A stretch of DNA of 64,000 bases from Clostridium_AW malenominatum (GTDB taxonomy: Bacteria > Bacillota > Clostridia > Clostridiales > Clostridiaceae): the NCBI RefSeq assembly GCF_039521365.1, contig NZ_BAAACF010000001.1, forward strand, positions 620,001-684,000. Direction: 5' to 3'. The position numbers and the translations under genes are program-made. The notes beneath the pieces were generated by a model that was not told the DNA's origin, made no database searches, and worked only from the letters and a program-made list of their open reading frames with translations. Shown piece by piece: positions 7,673-17,209 of this stretch (its first letter is position 1; each line of letters starts with the position of its first letter).

Positions 7673-8740
7673 ATGGATATCAAAGGAGGAAGGGGAAGAA
7701 GCAATATACTTGCCTTTATATTAACGTTAACCTTAGTGTTTTTCATAGTACTACCTTTTGTAGCTAAAGCAAGCTCTAAAAGTGAAGGAATAAAGGAAAA
7801 CTTTTTTTATGTACAAGTATTAAATAATACAATGCCATTAGTACAAGCTACAGTTTTTAATGAAGAGGATTTAGCGGAAAGCAGATTGTCTATTAAGGAT
7901 AGTATTTTTCATTTCTTTAATTTAGATATTAAGAATCCTATATCCTTAATAAAAAGAGAGATAGCTTACATAACTCCAGAGGAAACGGGAGAAGAGGTGG
8001 GGGAAAACAAGGTAAATATCATATTCAACCCATTTAAGTTAAAGGATACAGATATATCTATTAATGACGATGATAATTTAGATATTCCAAATAAGAATGT
8101 AACGGTGCAAGAGCCAACTTTAAAAAAAACCTTAAACAAAGCAAAGCCTGAAATATTAATATATCATACTCATACCAGCGAAAGCTTTAAGCCTATAGGA
8201 AAAGACAGCTTGGATTTAACTAAAAATATTGCAGCTATAGGAGATTTATTAAAACGTGAACTTGAGGAAAATTATGGGATATCTGTAATACATGATAAAA
8301 CTATTCACGACGCTACGGCATATATGCAAAGCTATGAAAGATCTGGAGCAACTTTGGATAAATATTTAAAACAATATGGTGATTTTAAGATGGTAATAGA
8401 TTTGCATAGAGATGCAGTAGATAATAAAAAAGCTGTAACTACAAAAATGAACGGAGAAGAAGTAGCTAAAATTATGTTTGTTATGTCTAAGAAAAATCCC
8501 AATTATAAAAATAATTTAGCATTAGTAGAAAATTTAATAACTATATCAGATAAGTTATATCCTGGTTTTTCTAGGGGAATATTTTATTACAATACAGGTA
8601 CTAGATATTTTAATCAAAATAAAAGTAAAAATGCAGTATTAATAGAAGTAGGAGCTCATACTAATACTTTAGATGAAGCTAAGAATTCAGCAAAATATTT
8701 AGCTAGAATAATTGCGGAACGGATTAATGGCAAAAAATGA
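7673..8740 (+). CDS. spoIIP: Stage II sporulation protein P (peptidoglycan hydrolase)
   Basis: 355 residues from ATG 7673; the ATG at 7658 precedes the ribosome site agggggtg and is rejected. SpoIIP works with SpoIID and SpoIIM in engulfment, cleaving amide and cross-link bonds of peptidoglycan. One N-terminal membrane anchor (about 12-35) precedes a linker and the SpoIIP domain (about 155-350), which contains IYHTHTSESF, DLHRDAV and a conserved EVGAHTNTLDEA, the His and Glu pattern of zinc amidases (amidase_3-like). Following gene order gpr-spoIIP-lepA is conserved in spore formers. Confidence 0.95.
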   Translation: MDIKGGRGRSNILAFILTLTLVFFIVLPFVAKASSKSEGIKENFFYVQVLNNTMPLVQATVFNEEDLAESRLSIKDSIFHFFNLDIKNPISLIKREIAYITPEETGEEVGENKVNIIFNPFKLKDTDISINDDDNLDIPNKNVTVQEPTLKKTLNKAKPEILIYHTHTSESFKPIGKDSLDLTKNIAAIGDLLKRELEENYGISVIHDKTIHDATAYMQSYERSGATLDKYLKQYGDFKMVIDLHRDAVDNKKAVTTKMNGEEVAKIMFVMSKKNPNYKNNLALVENLITISDKLYPGFSRGIFYYNTGTRYFNQNKSKNAVLIEVGAHTNTLDEAKNSAKYLARIIAERINGKK

Positions 8741-8759
8741 ATAAAATCATACATAAAGG

Positions 8760-8806
8760 ACACCCTTATAATAGATATTTATTCCATTATTAAGGGGTGT
8801 TTTTTA
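8760..8806 (+). terminator. Terminator of spoIIP whose 3' arm holds the next gene's ribosome site
   Basis: Imperfect stem between 8760-8772 and 8786-8800 followed by six T. The right arm contains aaggggtg, the likely Shine-Dalgarno of the TTG start at 8807. Confidence 0.7.
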
Positions 8807-9133
8807 TTGAGAAAAAGTAAGTATGTAGTAATAATAGGTTTATCCTTAAGTATAATATTCTATGGTATTTTAAAGGTTAGTAGCACTTTACCTACCTTTG
8901 TAAAGAATAAATCAAATTTTAAAGTTTATTTTACTGAAAGGCCCTTTGATTTAACCTTTGAAACTAAGAATTATATTATATTTTTAAATGAAAAAGCAAT
9001 AAATAATATTCAAAATAGTATAGGGGATGTATTTAACCATATAATGCAGTGGTCACAAGACAAGCTTGAAGAAAGTGTAGATGCCGTAGAAAGCAAGGGA
9101 GTAGAGGTAATTAGGAGATTTAAAAGGTATTGA
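8807..9133 (+). CDS. Small membrane-anchored protein of unknown function
   Basis: 108 residues from TTG 8807, spaced 7 bases from aaggggtg. A single N-terminal hydrophobic segment (about 5-24) is followed by an acidic/basic soluble part rich in charged helix (QDKLEESVDAVESKGVEVIRRF at the end), so it is probably a signal-anchored protein facing outside. I recognise no family. Its stop codon overlaps the -35 box of the lepA promoter. The position between spoIIP and lepA hints at a sporulation role but that is inference only. Confidence 0.6.
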   Translation: MRKSKYVVIIGLSLSIIFYGILKVSSTLPTFVKNKSNFKVYFTERPFDLTFETKNYIIFLNEKAINNIQNSIGDVFNHIMQWSQDKLEESVDAVESKGVEVIRRFKRY

Positions 9134-9160
9134 CATTTCCCCTTCGATTTATGCTATAAT
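9130..9160 (+). promoter_or_regulatory. Sigma-A promoter of lepA
   Basis: TTGACA (9130-9135), 19-base spacer, extended -10 TGcTATAAT ending at 9160. The long spacer is offset by the TG extension. Confidence 0.75.
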
Positions 9161-9195
9161 TTAGTTTGTACTATTTTACGATGGAGGTATAGTTA

Positions 9196-11004
9196 ATGCA
9201 GAGCAAGAGACAAAAATATATAAGAAATTTTTCTATTATAGCACATATTGATCATGGCAAATCAACACTTGCAGATAGATTACTAGAAACAACAGGAACT
9301 CTTAAAGAAAGAGAAATGGAACAGCAAATATTAGATTCCATGGATTTAGAAAGAGAAAGAGGAATTACAATTAAGTCTAAGGCGGCTAGGCTAATTTATA
9401 AAAGAAAAGATGGAGAAGAGTATACATTAAATCTTATAGATACCCCAGGACACGTAGACTTTAATTATGAAGTTTCAAGAAGTCTTGCTGCCTGTGAAGG
9501 AGCAATACTAGTTGTAGATTCAACTCAAGGAATTCAAGCCCAAACCCTTGCAAACTGTTACCTTGCATTAGATAATGACTTGGAAATAGTACCTGTAATA
9601 AATAAAATTGATCTTCCTAGTGCTAGACCAGATGAAATAAAAAAGGAAATTGAAGACATTATAGGTATAGATGCATCATATGCACCAATGATTTCAGCAA
9701 AAACAGGATTAAATATAGAGGATGTTTTAGAGGCTGTTGTAGAACATGTCCCAGCACCAGAGGGTGATGAAGATGGACCATTAAAAGCTTTAATATTTGA
9801 TTCATACTACGATACATACAGAGGAGTAGTTTGTCATATAAGAGTAAAGGAAGGAACAGTAAAGGCCGGTACAAAAATTAAATTAATGGCCACAGGAAAA
9901 GTTTACGAAGCTACAGAAGTGGGGGTATTTGTACCACAATACATGAAAGTAGATGAACTTAGAGCAGGAGATGTTGGATATTTAACTGCATCTATAAAAA
10001 ATGTAAGAGATGCTCGTGTGGGAGATACTGTTACAGAGGCAAATAGACCAGCGGAGACATCACTTGAAGGATATAGACCAGCAGTTCCAATGGTGTTTAG
10101 TGGTATTTATCCAGTAGATGGAGCAAAGTATGAAGAGTTGAAAGAAACTCTTGAAAAGCTTCAGATAAATGACGCAGCCTTATCCTTTGAACCAGAAACT
10201 TCCCTTGCGTTAGGTTTTGGTTTTAGATGTGGATTTTTAGGACTATTACACATGGATGTAATTCAAGAAAGAATAGAAAGAGAATTTAATTTAGATATTA
10301 TAACAACAGCGCCATCAGTTATATATAAAATAACTAAAACTGATGGAGAATATTTAGAAATTACTAATCCTACAAACCTTCCTGAGCCTACAGAAATAGC
10401 TGAGATGGAAGAACCAGTAGTAAAGGTAGGAATAATTACTCCTTCAGACTATGTGGGCCCAATAATGGATTTAGCTCAAAATAGAAGAGGAACTTTTAAA
10501 GACATGCAATACTTGGATACGGCTAGAGTATCTTTAAATTATGAAATTCCTTTAAATGAAATAATATATGACTTTTTTGACGTGTTAAAATCAAGAAGTA
10601 GGGGATATGCATCTCTAGACTATGATTTAATTGGCTATAAAACCACAGAATTAGTTAAGTTAGATATACTTTTAAATGGGGATGTAGTGGATGCTTTATC
10701 TATGATAGTTCCTAAAGAAAGAGCCTATGCGAGAGGTAGGTTCATGGCAGAAAAACTTAAGGAAATTATCCCAAGACAAATGTTTGAAATACCAATACAG
10801 GCAGCTGTAGGAGCAAAAGTAATAGCTAGAGAAACTGTAAAAGCTCTAAGAAAAGACGTTTTAGCTAAATGTTATGGTGGAGATATTTCAAGAAAGAAGA
10901 AGCTTTTAGAGAAACAAAAAGAAGGAAAGAAGAGAATGAGACAAGTAGGTACTGTTGAAATACCACAAGAAGCATTTATGGCAGTACTTAAAACGGAAGA
11001 CTAA
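9196..11004 (+). CDS. lepA: Elongation factor 4 (LepA)
   Basis: 602 residues, full length for the family, ATG preceded by atggaggt. LepA is a ribosome-dependent GTPase resembling EF-G without domain IV. Visible: P loop AHIDHGKS (16-23), switch I/II with RGITIKS and DTPGHVDF, NKIDLP, domain II, domain V, and the LepA-specific C-terminal domain with GYASLDYDLIGY and a basic end RKKKLLEKQKEGKKRMRQVG. It acts at ribosomes in the cytoplasm. It has its own promoter and terminator; hemW follows, as is usual in Firmicutes. Confidence 0.97.
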   Translation: MQSKRQKYIRNFSIIAHIDHGKSTLADRLLETTGTLKEREMEQQILDSMDLERERGITIKSKAARLIYKRKDGEEYTLNLIDTPGHVDFNYEVSRSLAACEGAILVVDSTQGIQAQTLANCYLALDNDLEIVPVINKIDLPSARPDEIKKEIEDIIGIDASYAPMISAKTGLNIEDVLEAVVEHVPAPEGDEDGPLKALIFDSYYDTYRGVVCHIRVKEGTVKAGTKIKLMATGKVYEATEVGVFVPQYMKVDELRAGDVGYLTASIKNVRDARVGDTVTEANRPAETSLEGYRPAVPMVFSGIYPVDGAKYEELKETLEKLQINDAALSFEPETSLALGFGFRCGFLGLLHMDVIQERIEREFNLDIITTAPSVIYKITKTDGEYLEITNPTNLPEPTEIAEMEEPVVKVGIITPSDYVGPIMDLAQNRRGTFKDMQYLDTARVSLNYEIPLNEIIYDFFDVLKSRSRGYASLDYDLIGYKTTELVKLDILLNGDVVDALSMIVPKERAYARGRFMAEKLKEIIPRQMFEIPIQAAVGAKVIARETVKALRKDVLAKCYGGDISRKKKLLEKQKEGKKRMRQVGTVEIPQEAFMAVLKTED

Positions 11005-11007
11005 TAT

Positions 11008-11038
11008 AAAAAAGAAGAGTTAGCACTCTTCTTTTTTA
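11008..11038 (+). terminator. Terminator of lepA
   Basis: 13-base A/G-rich arm pairs with its complement around a TAGC loop, followed by T run. Confidence 0.88.
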
Positions 11039-11068
11039 TAGTTTTTTAGATTTTATACGAGGTGTTTT

Positions 11069-12193
11069 ATGAAAAAAGTTGCTTTATACATACACATTCC
11101 TTTCTGTAAACAAAAATGCTTATATTGCGATTTCCCATCCTATGGAGGAATGGATAATTTAATGGATGAATATACTAGAGCATTAGTAAAAGAAATTGGA
11201 ACTATTCCTAAAGATGTTATTATAGGAAGTATTTTTATTGGCGGCGGAACCCCATCTTATTTAAAAATAGAAAATTTAAAGATTTTAAAAAAGGGCATAC
11301 TAGGTTTAAATAGGGATAAAGACATGGAATTTACGGTAGAAGTAAATCCAGGGACTATTGACGAAGAAAAAATAAAAGAATTTAAAGATATGGGCGTAAA
11401 TAGAGTTAGTATTGGTCTTCAAGCTTGGCAACAGGACTTATTAAAAAAAATTGGGAGAATTCATAGTTTAGAAGAATTTTTAAAAACCTATAACATGTTT
11501 AGGTCCCAGGGATTTAATAATATTAATGTTGATGTAATGTTTGGATTACCAAATCAAACTAAGGAGCAATGGGTAGAAACCTTAGAAAAAGTAGTGGAGT
11601 TAAATCCAGAACATCTATCCTGCTACAGTTTAATTATTGAAGAAGGTACTCCTTTTTATAATCTATATAAAGAAGGAAAATTAACTTTACCCAGTGAAGA
11701 GGTAGAAAGAGAGATGTATTCTTACTGCATAAAATTTTTAGAGGAAAAGGGATATAATCATTATGAAATATCAAACTTTACAAAACCTACTAAAGAATGT
11801 CAACATAACTTAGTTTACTGGAACTTGGAGGATTATATAGGATGTGGAGCGGGAGCACACTCTTATATTAATGGATTAAGATATAGACATGCAGAAGACC
11901 TTTCAGAATACATAAAAGCTTTAAAGGACGGAAAGAATATCAATTTAGATATGCATGAAAATTTATTAAAAGACGAAATGGAAGAGTTTATGTTCATGGG
12001 ATTAAGAAAAAGAGAAGGAATAAGCATAAGAAAATTTGAAGATAGGTTTAATATAGATATAAATAAAGTTTATGGTGAAATATTAAAAAAATATTTACAA
12101 TTAGGCCTGCTTGTTGAGAAAAATGGATATATTTCCTTGTCTATTAAAGGATTAGAGGTATCTAACGGCGTGATGTGCGAGTTTATATTATAG
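11069..12193 (+). CDS. hemW: Radical SAM heme chaperone HemW
   Basis: 374 residues. The radical SAM cluster CxxxCxxC is at C13, C17 and C20 (FCKQKCLYCDF), followed by the SAM-binding FIGGGTPSYL. The pattern HIPFCKQKCLYCDF and the absence of the HemN-specific N-terminal extension point to HemW rather than oxygen-independent coproporphyrinogen oxidase HemN; HemW is believed to bind heme and deliver it to target proteins. It is placed between lepA and hrcA, the standard Firmicutes context. Ribosome site acgaggtg. Confidence 0.92.
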   Translation: MKKVALYIHIPFCKQKCLYCDFPSYGGMDNLMDEYTRALVKEIGTIPKDVIIGSIFIGGGTPSYLKIENLKILKKGILGLNRDKDMEFTVEVNPGTIDEEKIKEFKDMGVNRVSIGLQAWQQDLLKKIGRIHSLEEFLKTYNMFRSQGFNNINVDVMFGLPNQTKEQWVETLEKVVELNPEHLSCYSLIIEEGTPFYNLYKEGKLTLPSEEVEREMYSYCIKFLEEKGYNHYEISNFTKPTKECQHNLVYWNLEDYIGCGAGAHSYINGLRYRHAEDLSEYIKALKDGKNINLDMHENLLKDEMEEFMFMGLRKREGISIRKFEDRFNIDINKVYGEILKKYLQLGLLVEKNGYISLSIKGLEVSNGVMCEFIL

Positions 12194-12305
12194 TAATTTA
12201 AATAGAAAACAAAAGTAATATAGAGATTTATTAAGAAAAACCTATGAATTTATTGAATAATTAGATATTAGGAGAAATAGTCAATATATTAATTAATATT
12301 TGCAG

Positions 12306-12334
12306 TTGACAAATGAGAGAGAGAATGATATTTT
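12306..12334 (+). promoter_or_regulatory. Sigma-A promoter of the hrcA-dnaK operon
   Basis: TTGACA (12306-12311), 17-base spacer, TATTTT (12329-12334). The predicted start site lies just upstream of the CIRCE element. Confidence 0.85.
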
Positions 12335-12347
12335 TTAATCATAGCAG

Positions 12348-12374
12348 TTAGCACTCAGTGAAGTTGAGTGCTAA
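12348..12374 (+). promoter_or_regulatory. CIRCE operator for HrcA
   Basis: TTAGCACTC-N9-GAGTGCTAA, an exact match to the CIRCE consensus. HrcA, encoded by the first gene of the operon, binds it and represses until heat stress titrates GroEL. A second hairpin with gattcag/ctgaatc arms (about 12389-12420) follows in the leader. Confidence 0.97.
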
Positions 12375-12448
12375 TAAAGTGGAACTTGATTCAGATGGAG
12401 TTGTAACTCTAACTGAATCTTAGTTATGGGATAAATCGAGGTGATAAG

Positions 12449-13471
12449 ATGGAAATGGATGAAAGAAAAATTAGAATACTTCAGGCTATTATAAATGATT
12501 ACATCGATACAGCTGAGCCTGTTGGGTCCAGGACCATAGCTAAAAAGTATGATTTAGGTGTTAGCTCTGCAACTATAAGAAATGAAATGGCAGATTTAGA
12601 GGAAATGGGTTATTTAGAACAACTTCATAGTTCATCAGGGAGAAAACCTTCTGATAAAGGGTATAGGCTCTATGTTGATAAACTAATGAGAGTTCAAAGC
12701 TTATCTCAATTAGAAGTGAATGCAATTAAAGCTCATATGATAAGTTCAGCTATTTATGAAATGGATAGGATTATAAAAGAAGCTACTACCATTCTTGCAG
12801 AACTAACAGGACTTACGTCAATAGTTAAATCACCTTCAGTAAAAAAGAGTTCAATAAGAGCTATACAATTAATTAATATAGACGGAACCAGTATATTATC
12901 TGTTATAATAACAGATTCTGGGATTATAAAAAATAATATAATTCGTCTTAAAAAAGCTGTTAATGTGGAAACTTTGGTTAAACTAAGCAATGTATTAAAT
13001 GCAAGGCTTATAAATTTGACCGTAGAAGAAATTAATTTAGAGGTTATAAATAACCTTAAAAATGACTTAAAGGGATATGATGACATTTTTAATGCAATAA
13101 TACCTGCTCTTTATGAGGGTTTAAATAATATAGATGCATCTGAAATATATATGGAGGGAACTACAAATATATTTAATTTCCCAGAATTTAATGATATTCA
13201 AAAGGCAAAAAGTTTTTTATCCTTAGTAGACAATAAAGATAAGATTAAAATTCTTATAAATAATAGTGACAATATAGCAATAAAGATAGGGGAAGAAAAC
13301 TTTTTAGAAGATGCAAAGGATTGTACTGTAATATCGGCAGTGTACAAATTAGGAAGTAGGCCCCTTGGAACTATAGGTGTTATTGGACCTACAAGAATGC
13401 CTTATTCAAAGGTTATATCTATTTTAGGTGGAATAGTCAAAGAGATTAATAAGGCTATAAATGACAAATGA
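12449..13471 (+). CDS. hrcA: Heat-inducible transcription repressor HrcA
   Basis: 340 residues, ATG 12449 behind gaggtgat. N-terminal winged helix (about 1-75) includes DTAEPVGSRTIAKKYDLGVSSATIRNEMADLEEMGYLEQ, the HrcA DNA-binding signature; the middle GAF-like and C-terminal parts follow, ending with GTIGVIGPTRMPYSKVI. HrcA represses this operon and usually groESL through CIRCE. First gene of hrcA-grpE-dnaK-dnaJ, so autoregulated. Confidence 0.96.
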   Translation: MEMDERKIRILQAIINDYIDTAEPVGSRTIAKKYDLGVSSATIRNEMADLEEMGYLEQLHSSSGRKPSDKGYRLYVDKLMRVQSLSQLEVNAIKAHMISSAIYEMDRIIKEATTILAELTGLTSIVKSPSVKKSSIRAIQLINIDGTSILSVIITDSGIIKNNIIRLKKAVNVETLVKLSNVLNARLINLTVEEINLEVINNLKNDLKGYDDIFNAIIPALYEGLNNIDASEIYMEGTTNIFNFPEFNDIQKAKSFLSLVDNKDKIKILINNSDNIAIKIGEENFLEDAKDCTVISAVYKLGSRPLGTIGVIGPTRMPYSKVISILGGIVKEINKAINDK

Positions 13472-13492
13472 TTTAGATTGGAGGAAGGGTTA

Positions 13493-14038
13493 ATGGAGAG
13501 GGATGAAAGTTTAAAGGAGGAAACTCCAATTGAGGCAGAGGTAAAGGAAGATGAGGAATTTGAAAATATTTCTTTAGAAGAGGATGAGATTACTTTGCTT
13601 CAAAATGAAAATCTAAAGTTAAATAATGAGATAGAGGCTCTAAAGGAAAGATTGCTTAGAACAACAGCTGAATATGAAAATTATAGAAAAAGAACAGCAA
13701 AAGAAAAAGAAGGAATATATTCTGATGCTTGTGAAGATGTTTTAAAGGAAATGCTTCCTGTTTTAGATAATTTAGAAAGAGCAATGTCTGTTGAAGGTGA
13801 ATTAGAAGACCTTAAAAAAGGGATCGATATGACCTTAAAACAGTTTAAAGATTCTTTTAATAAATTAGGAATAGAGGAAATATCTACAGAAAACGGATTC
13901 GATCCAAAATTACATGAAGCCGTAATGCATGTGCAAGATGAAAGTTTTGGACCAAATCAGGTAGTTGAAATATTCTTAAAGGGATATAAAAGAGGAGATA
14001 AAGTTATTAGATATTCAATGGTAAAAGTAGCTAACTAA
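13493..14038 (+). CDS. grpE: Nucleotide exchange factor GrpE
   Basis: 181 residues from ATG 13493 with ggaggaaggg 4 bases upstream; the in-frame TTG at 13478 lies before this ribosome site. An acidic disordered N-terminus (about 1-45) precedes the long coiled coil and the beta-wing domain ending GYKRGDKVIRYSMVKV, the GrpE signature. GrpE releases ADP from DnaK. Only 21 bases separate it from hrcA. Confidence 0.95.
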   Translation: MERDESLKEETPIEAEVKEDEEFENISLEEDEITLLQNENLKLNNEIEALKERLLRTTAEYENYRKRTAKEKEGIYSDACEDVLKEMLPVLDNLERAMSVEGELEDLKKGIDMTLKQFKDSFNKLGIEEISTENGFDPKLHEAVMHVQDESFGPNQVVEIFLKGYKRGDKVIRYSMVKVAN

Positions 14039-14078
14039 TTAAATAAAATTGAAGTTAACCATAAGGAGGTAATTTATA

Positions 14079-15926
14079 ATGGCAAAAGTAATAGGTATTG
14101 ATTTAGGTACCACAAACTCATGTGTATCAGTTATGGAAGGTGGAGAACCAGTTGTAATTACAAACTCTGAAGGAGCTAGAACAACACCATCAGTTGTATC
14201 CTTCCAAGCAAATGGAGAAAGACTTGTAGGTCAAGTTGCAAAAAGACAGGCAATAACAAATCCTGATAAAACAATAATGTCAATAAAAAGAGAGATGGGA
14301 ACAAACCATCAAGTAAATATAGATGGAAAAGGCTTTTCACCACAGGAAATATCAGCAATGATACTTCAAAAACTTAAGGCTGACGCAGAAAGCTATCTTG
14401 GAGAAACTATAACTCAAGCAGTTATTACAGTTCCAGCATATTTTAATGATAGCCAAAGACAGGCTACAAAAGATGCTGGTAAGATAGCTGGTCTTGAAGT
14501 TTTAAGAATAATTAATGAACCAACAGCAGCATCTCTAGCTTATGGTTTAGATAAGAATCATGAAAATCACAAGATATTTGTTTATGACTTAGGTGGAGGT
14601 ACTTTTGACGTATCAATACTTGAACTAGGAGACGGAGTATTTGAAGTTAAATCCACAAATGGTAATACAAAGCTAGGTGGAGATGACTTTGACCAAAGAA
14701 TAATAGATTATATAGCAAGTACTTTTAAATCTGACACTGGTATAGATTTAAAAAATGATAAGATGGCTTTACAAAGATTAAAAGAAGCTGCTGAAAAGGC
14801 TAAAATTGAACTATCTTCATCGATGCAAACTAGTATTAATTTACCATTTATAACAGCAGATGCAACAGGACCAAAACATATAGATATAAACTTAAGTAGA
14901 GCTAAATTCAATGAATTAACTCATGACTTAGTTGAAGCTACAATTGAGCCAATGAAAAAAGCTTTAAAAGACGCAGGTCTTTCAATAAATGAAATAGACA
15001 AGGTTGTTTTAGTTGGTGGTTCCACAAGAATTCCAGCGGTTCAAGAAGCAGTTAAAAACTTTACAGGAAAAGATCCATCAAAGGGAGTTAATCCAGATGA
15101 ATGTGTTGCTATGGGTGCAGCTATTCAAGCAGGAGTATTAACAGGAGACGTTAAAGACGTATTACTTCTTGATGTAAGCCCATTAACTCTTGGTATTGAA
15201 ACTTTAGGAGGAGTTGCTACTGCATTAATTCCAAGAAATACAACTATTCCTACAAGAAAGAGTCAAGTGTTCTCCACAGCGGCAGATGGTCAGACTTCCG
15301 TTGAAATTCACGTAGTTCAAGGGGAAAGACCAATGGCTGGAGATAATAAGACATTAGGAAGATTTACTTTATCAGGAATAGCACCAGCTCCAAGAGGAAT
15401 TCCACAGATAGAAGTAACTTTTGATATAGATGCTAATGGTATAGTAAATGTTTCTGCAAAGGATAAAGGAACAGGAAAAGAAGCTAACATTACAATCACA
15501 GCATCAACTAACCTTTCTGATGATGAAATCGAAAAGGCTGTAAATGAAGCTAAAAAATTCGAAGAACAAGATAAGAAGAGAAAAGAATCTATCGAAATAA
15601 AGAATAACGCGGATCAAGCTGTATACCAAACAGAAAAAACTTTAAAGGATTTAGGAGATAAGGTATCAGCTGAGGATAAAGCCACTATAGAAGAAAAAAT
15701 GAAAGCAGTAAATGCAGTAAAAGATGGAGAAGATTTAGAAGCTATAAAGAAAGCTACTGAAGAATTAACTCAAGCTTTCTATGCGGTATCATCTAAGATG
15801 TACGAAGCTGCAGGCGGAGCGCCAGGAGCTGAGGGCTTTGATCCAAACAATATGGGTGGAGCAGGAACAGGCCCAGCAGATGACAATGTAGTAGATGCTG
15901 AATATAAGGTTGAAGAAGATAAATAA
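14079..15926 (+). CDS. dnaK: Chaperone DnaK (Hsp70)
   Basis: 615 residues, ribosome site aaggaggt. Nucleotide-binding domain with IGIDLGTTNSCV (5-16), AVITVPAYFNDSQRQAT, YDLGGGTFDVS and VVLVGGSTRIP; linker DVLLLDVSPLTLGIE; substrate-binding domain and helical lid; C-terminus rich in Gly ending in a charged tail. Cytosolic ATP-driven foldase working with DnaJ and GrpE. The 615 length is normal for Firmicutes, which lack the 24-residue insert of E. coli DnaK. Confidence 0.98.
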   Translation: MAKVIGIDLGTTNSCVSVMEGGEPVVITNSEGARTTPSVVSFQANGERLVGQVAKRQAITNPDKTIMSIKREMGTNHQVNIDGKGFSPQEISAMILQKLKADAESYLGETITQAVITVPAYFNDSQRQATKDAGKIAGLEVLRIINEPTAASLAYGLDKNHENHKIFVYDLGGGTFDVSILELGDGVFEVKSTNGNTKLGGDDFDQRIIDYIASTFKSDTGIDLKNDKMALQRLKEAAEKAKIELSSSMQTSINLPFITADATGPKHIDINLSRAKFNELTHDLVEATIEPMKKALKDAGLSINEIDKVVLVGGSTRIPAVQEAVKNFTGKDPSKGVNPDECVAMGAAIQAGVLTGDVKDVLLLDVSPLTLGIETLGGVATALIPRNTTIPTRKSQVFSTAADGQTSVEIHVVQGERPMAGDNKTLGRFTLSGIAPAPRGIPQIEVTFDIDANGIVNVSAKDKGTGKEANITITASTNLSDDEIEKAVNEAKKFEEQDKKRKESIEIKNNADQAVYQTEKTLKDLGDKVSAEDKATIEEKMKAVNAVKDGEDLEAIKKATEELTQAFYAVSSKMYEAAGGAPGAEGFDPNNMGGAGTGPADDNVVDAEYKVEEDK

Positions 15927-15938
15927 TTATTTAGAATT

Positions 15939-15976
15939 AATTAAGGGATGAGTGGTCACTCCTCCCTTAATTTTAG
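15939..15976 (+). terminator. Hairpin between dnaK and dnaJ
   Basis: A 10-bp arm pair (15939-15948 with 15963-15972) encloses an inner gagtg/cactc stem. Only four T follow, so it is likely a partial terminator or an mRNA-processing stem that lowers dnaJ relative to dnaK. Confidence 0.65.
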
Positions 15977-15997
15977 TGAAAAAGAGGTGGTGAAGGG

Positions 15998-17119
15998 ATG
16001 GCTAAAAAAGATTACTATGAGGTACTTGGGTTGCAAAAGGGAGCAAGTGAAGATGAAATAAAGAAAGCATTTAGAAAGCTTGCTATACAATACCATCCAG
16101 ACAAAAATCAAGGGAACAAAGAAGCAGAGGAAAAGTTTAAAGAAATAAACGAAGCCTATCAGGTATTATCTGATCCTCAAAAGAAAGCCCAATATGATCA
16201 ATTTGGAACAGCAGATTTCCAAGGATTTGAAGGCGGCGGCTTTGGAGGTTTTGATTTTTCTGATATGGGTGGTTTTGGAGATATATTTGATTCTTTCTTT
16301 GGTGGCGGTTTTGGCGGCGGAGGAAGAAGAAGAAATGGCCCTCAAAAGGGTGCTGATTTAGAATATACAATTAATTTAACCTTTGAAGAAGCCGTGTTTG
16401 GAGCAGAAAAAGAAATTAACTTAACTAGAAGTGAAACCTGTGAAACTTGTACAGGTTCTGGAGCTAAGCCAGGAACTCAACCTAAAGTTTGTCCGAAGTG
16501 TAATGGTTCAGGACAGGTTAAAGTACAGAGAAATACTCCTCTAGGAAGCTTTGTGAGTGTAAGCACTTGTGATACTTGTAGCGGAAAGGGAAATGTTGTA
16601 TCAGATCCATGTCCAGAGTGTAGGGGTAAAGGAACTCTAAGAAAACAAAAGAAAATAAAAGTAAAGGTTCCAGCAGGTGTTGATAATGGCAATGCTATTC
16701 CAATTAGAGGTCAAGGAGAAGCAGGAACTAATGGAGGACCTTCAGGAGATTTATATGCTAGTATAAGGGTAGCTCCTCATCAATTCTTTAAGAGAAAAGG
16801 TTTTGATATTTATATAGATACTCATATTAGTTTCTCAAAAGCAGCTTTAGGAGCAGAACTTAAAATAGAAACCGTAGACGGAGAGGTTAAATATACTGTG
16901 CCTGCAGGTACTCAGCCAGGAACTGTATTTAGATTAAAAGGTAAGGGTGTACCCTTTGTTAATGGAAGGGGTAGGGGAGATCAATATATTAATGTAATTG
17001 TTGATATACCTAAAACACTCAATGCAAAGCAAAAAGAAGCACTACATGCTTTTATGGAAGCTAGTGGAGAAGTTGAAGAGACTGAAAAATGGGGTATCTT
17101 TGGGAAAAAGAAAAAATAA
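15998..17119 (+). CDS. dnaJ: Chaperone DnaJ (Hsp40)
   Basis: 373 residues. J domain with HPD at 33-35, Gly/Phe-rich linker (about 75-110), four CxxCxGxG zinc repeats (CETCTGSG, CPKCNGSG, CDTCSGKG, CPECRGKG) and the two C-terminal beta domains. Delivers substrates to DnaK and stimulates its ATPase. Last gene of the heat-shock operon proper; start ATG 15998 after aggtggtg. Confidence 0.97.
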   Translation: MAKKDYYEVLGLQKGASEDEIKKAFRKLAIQYHPDKNQGNKEAEEKFKEINEAYQVLSDPQKKAQYDQFGTADFQGFEGGGFGGFDFSDMGGFGDIFDSFFGGGFGGGGRRRNGPQKGADLEYTINLTFEEAVFGAEKEINLTRSETCETCTGSGAKPGTQPKVCPKCNGSGQVKVQRNTPLGSFVSVSTCDTCSGKGNVVSDPCPECRGKGTLRKQKKIKVKVPAGVDNGNAIPIRGQGEAGTNGGPSGDLYASIRVAPHQFFKRKGFDIYIDTHISFSKAALGAELKIETVDGEVKYTVPAGTQPGTVFRLKGKGVPFVNGRGRGDQYINVIVDIPKTLNAKQKEALHAFMEASGEVEETEKWGIFGKKKK

Positions 17120-17128
17120 CTGTAAATT

Positions 17129-17167
17129 AAATTGCGGAGCAATAAAAATTGCAACGCAATTTTTTAT
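17129..17167 (+). terminator. Terminator after dnaJ
   Basis: aaattgcg (17129-17136) pairs with cgcaattt (17155-17162), with inner gcaat/attgc pairing, followed by T6. Confidence 0.75.
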
Positions 17168-17209
17168 GTTGTATAATTGATAAAAAAGTCTCAGAAAGGA
17201 AGTTTACAT

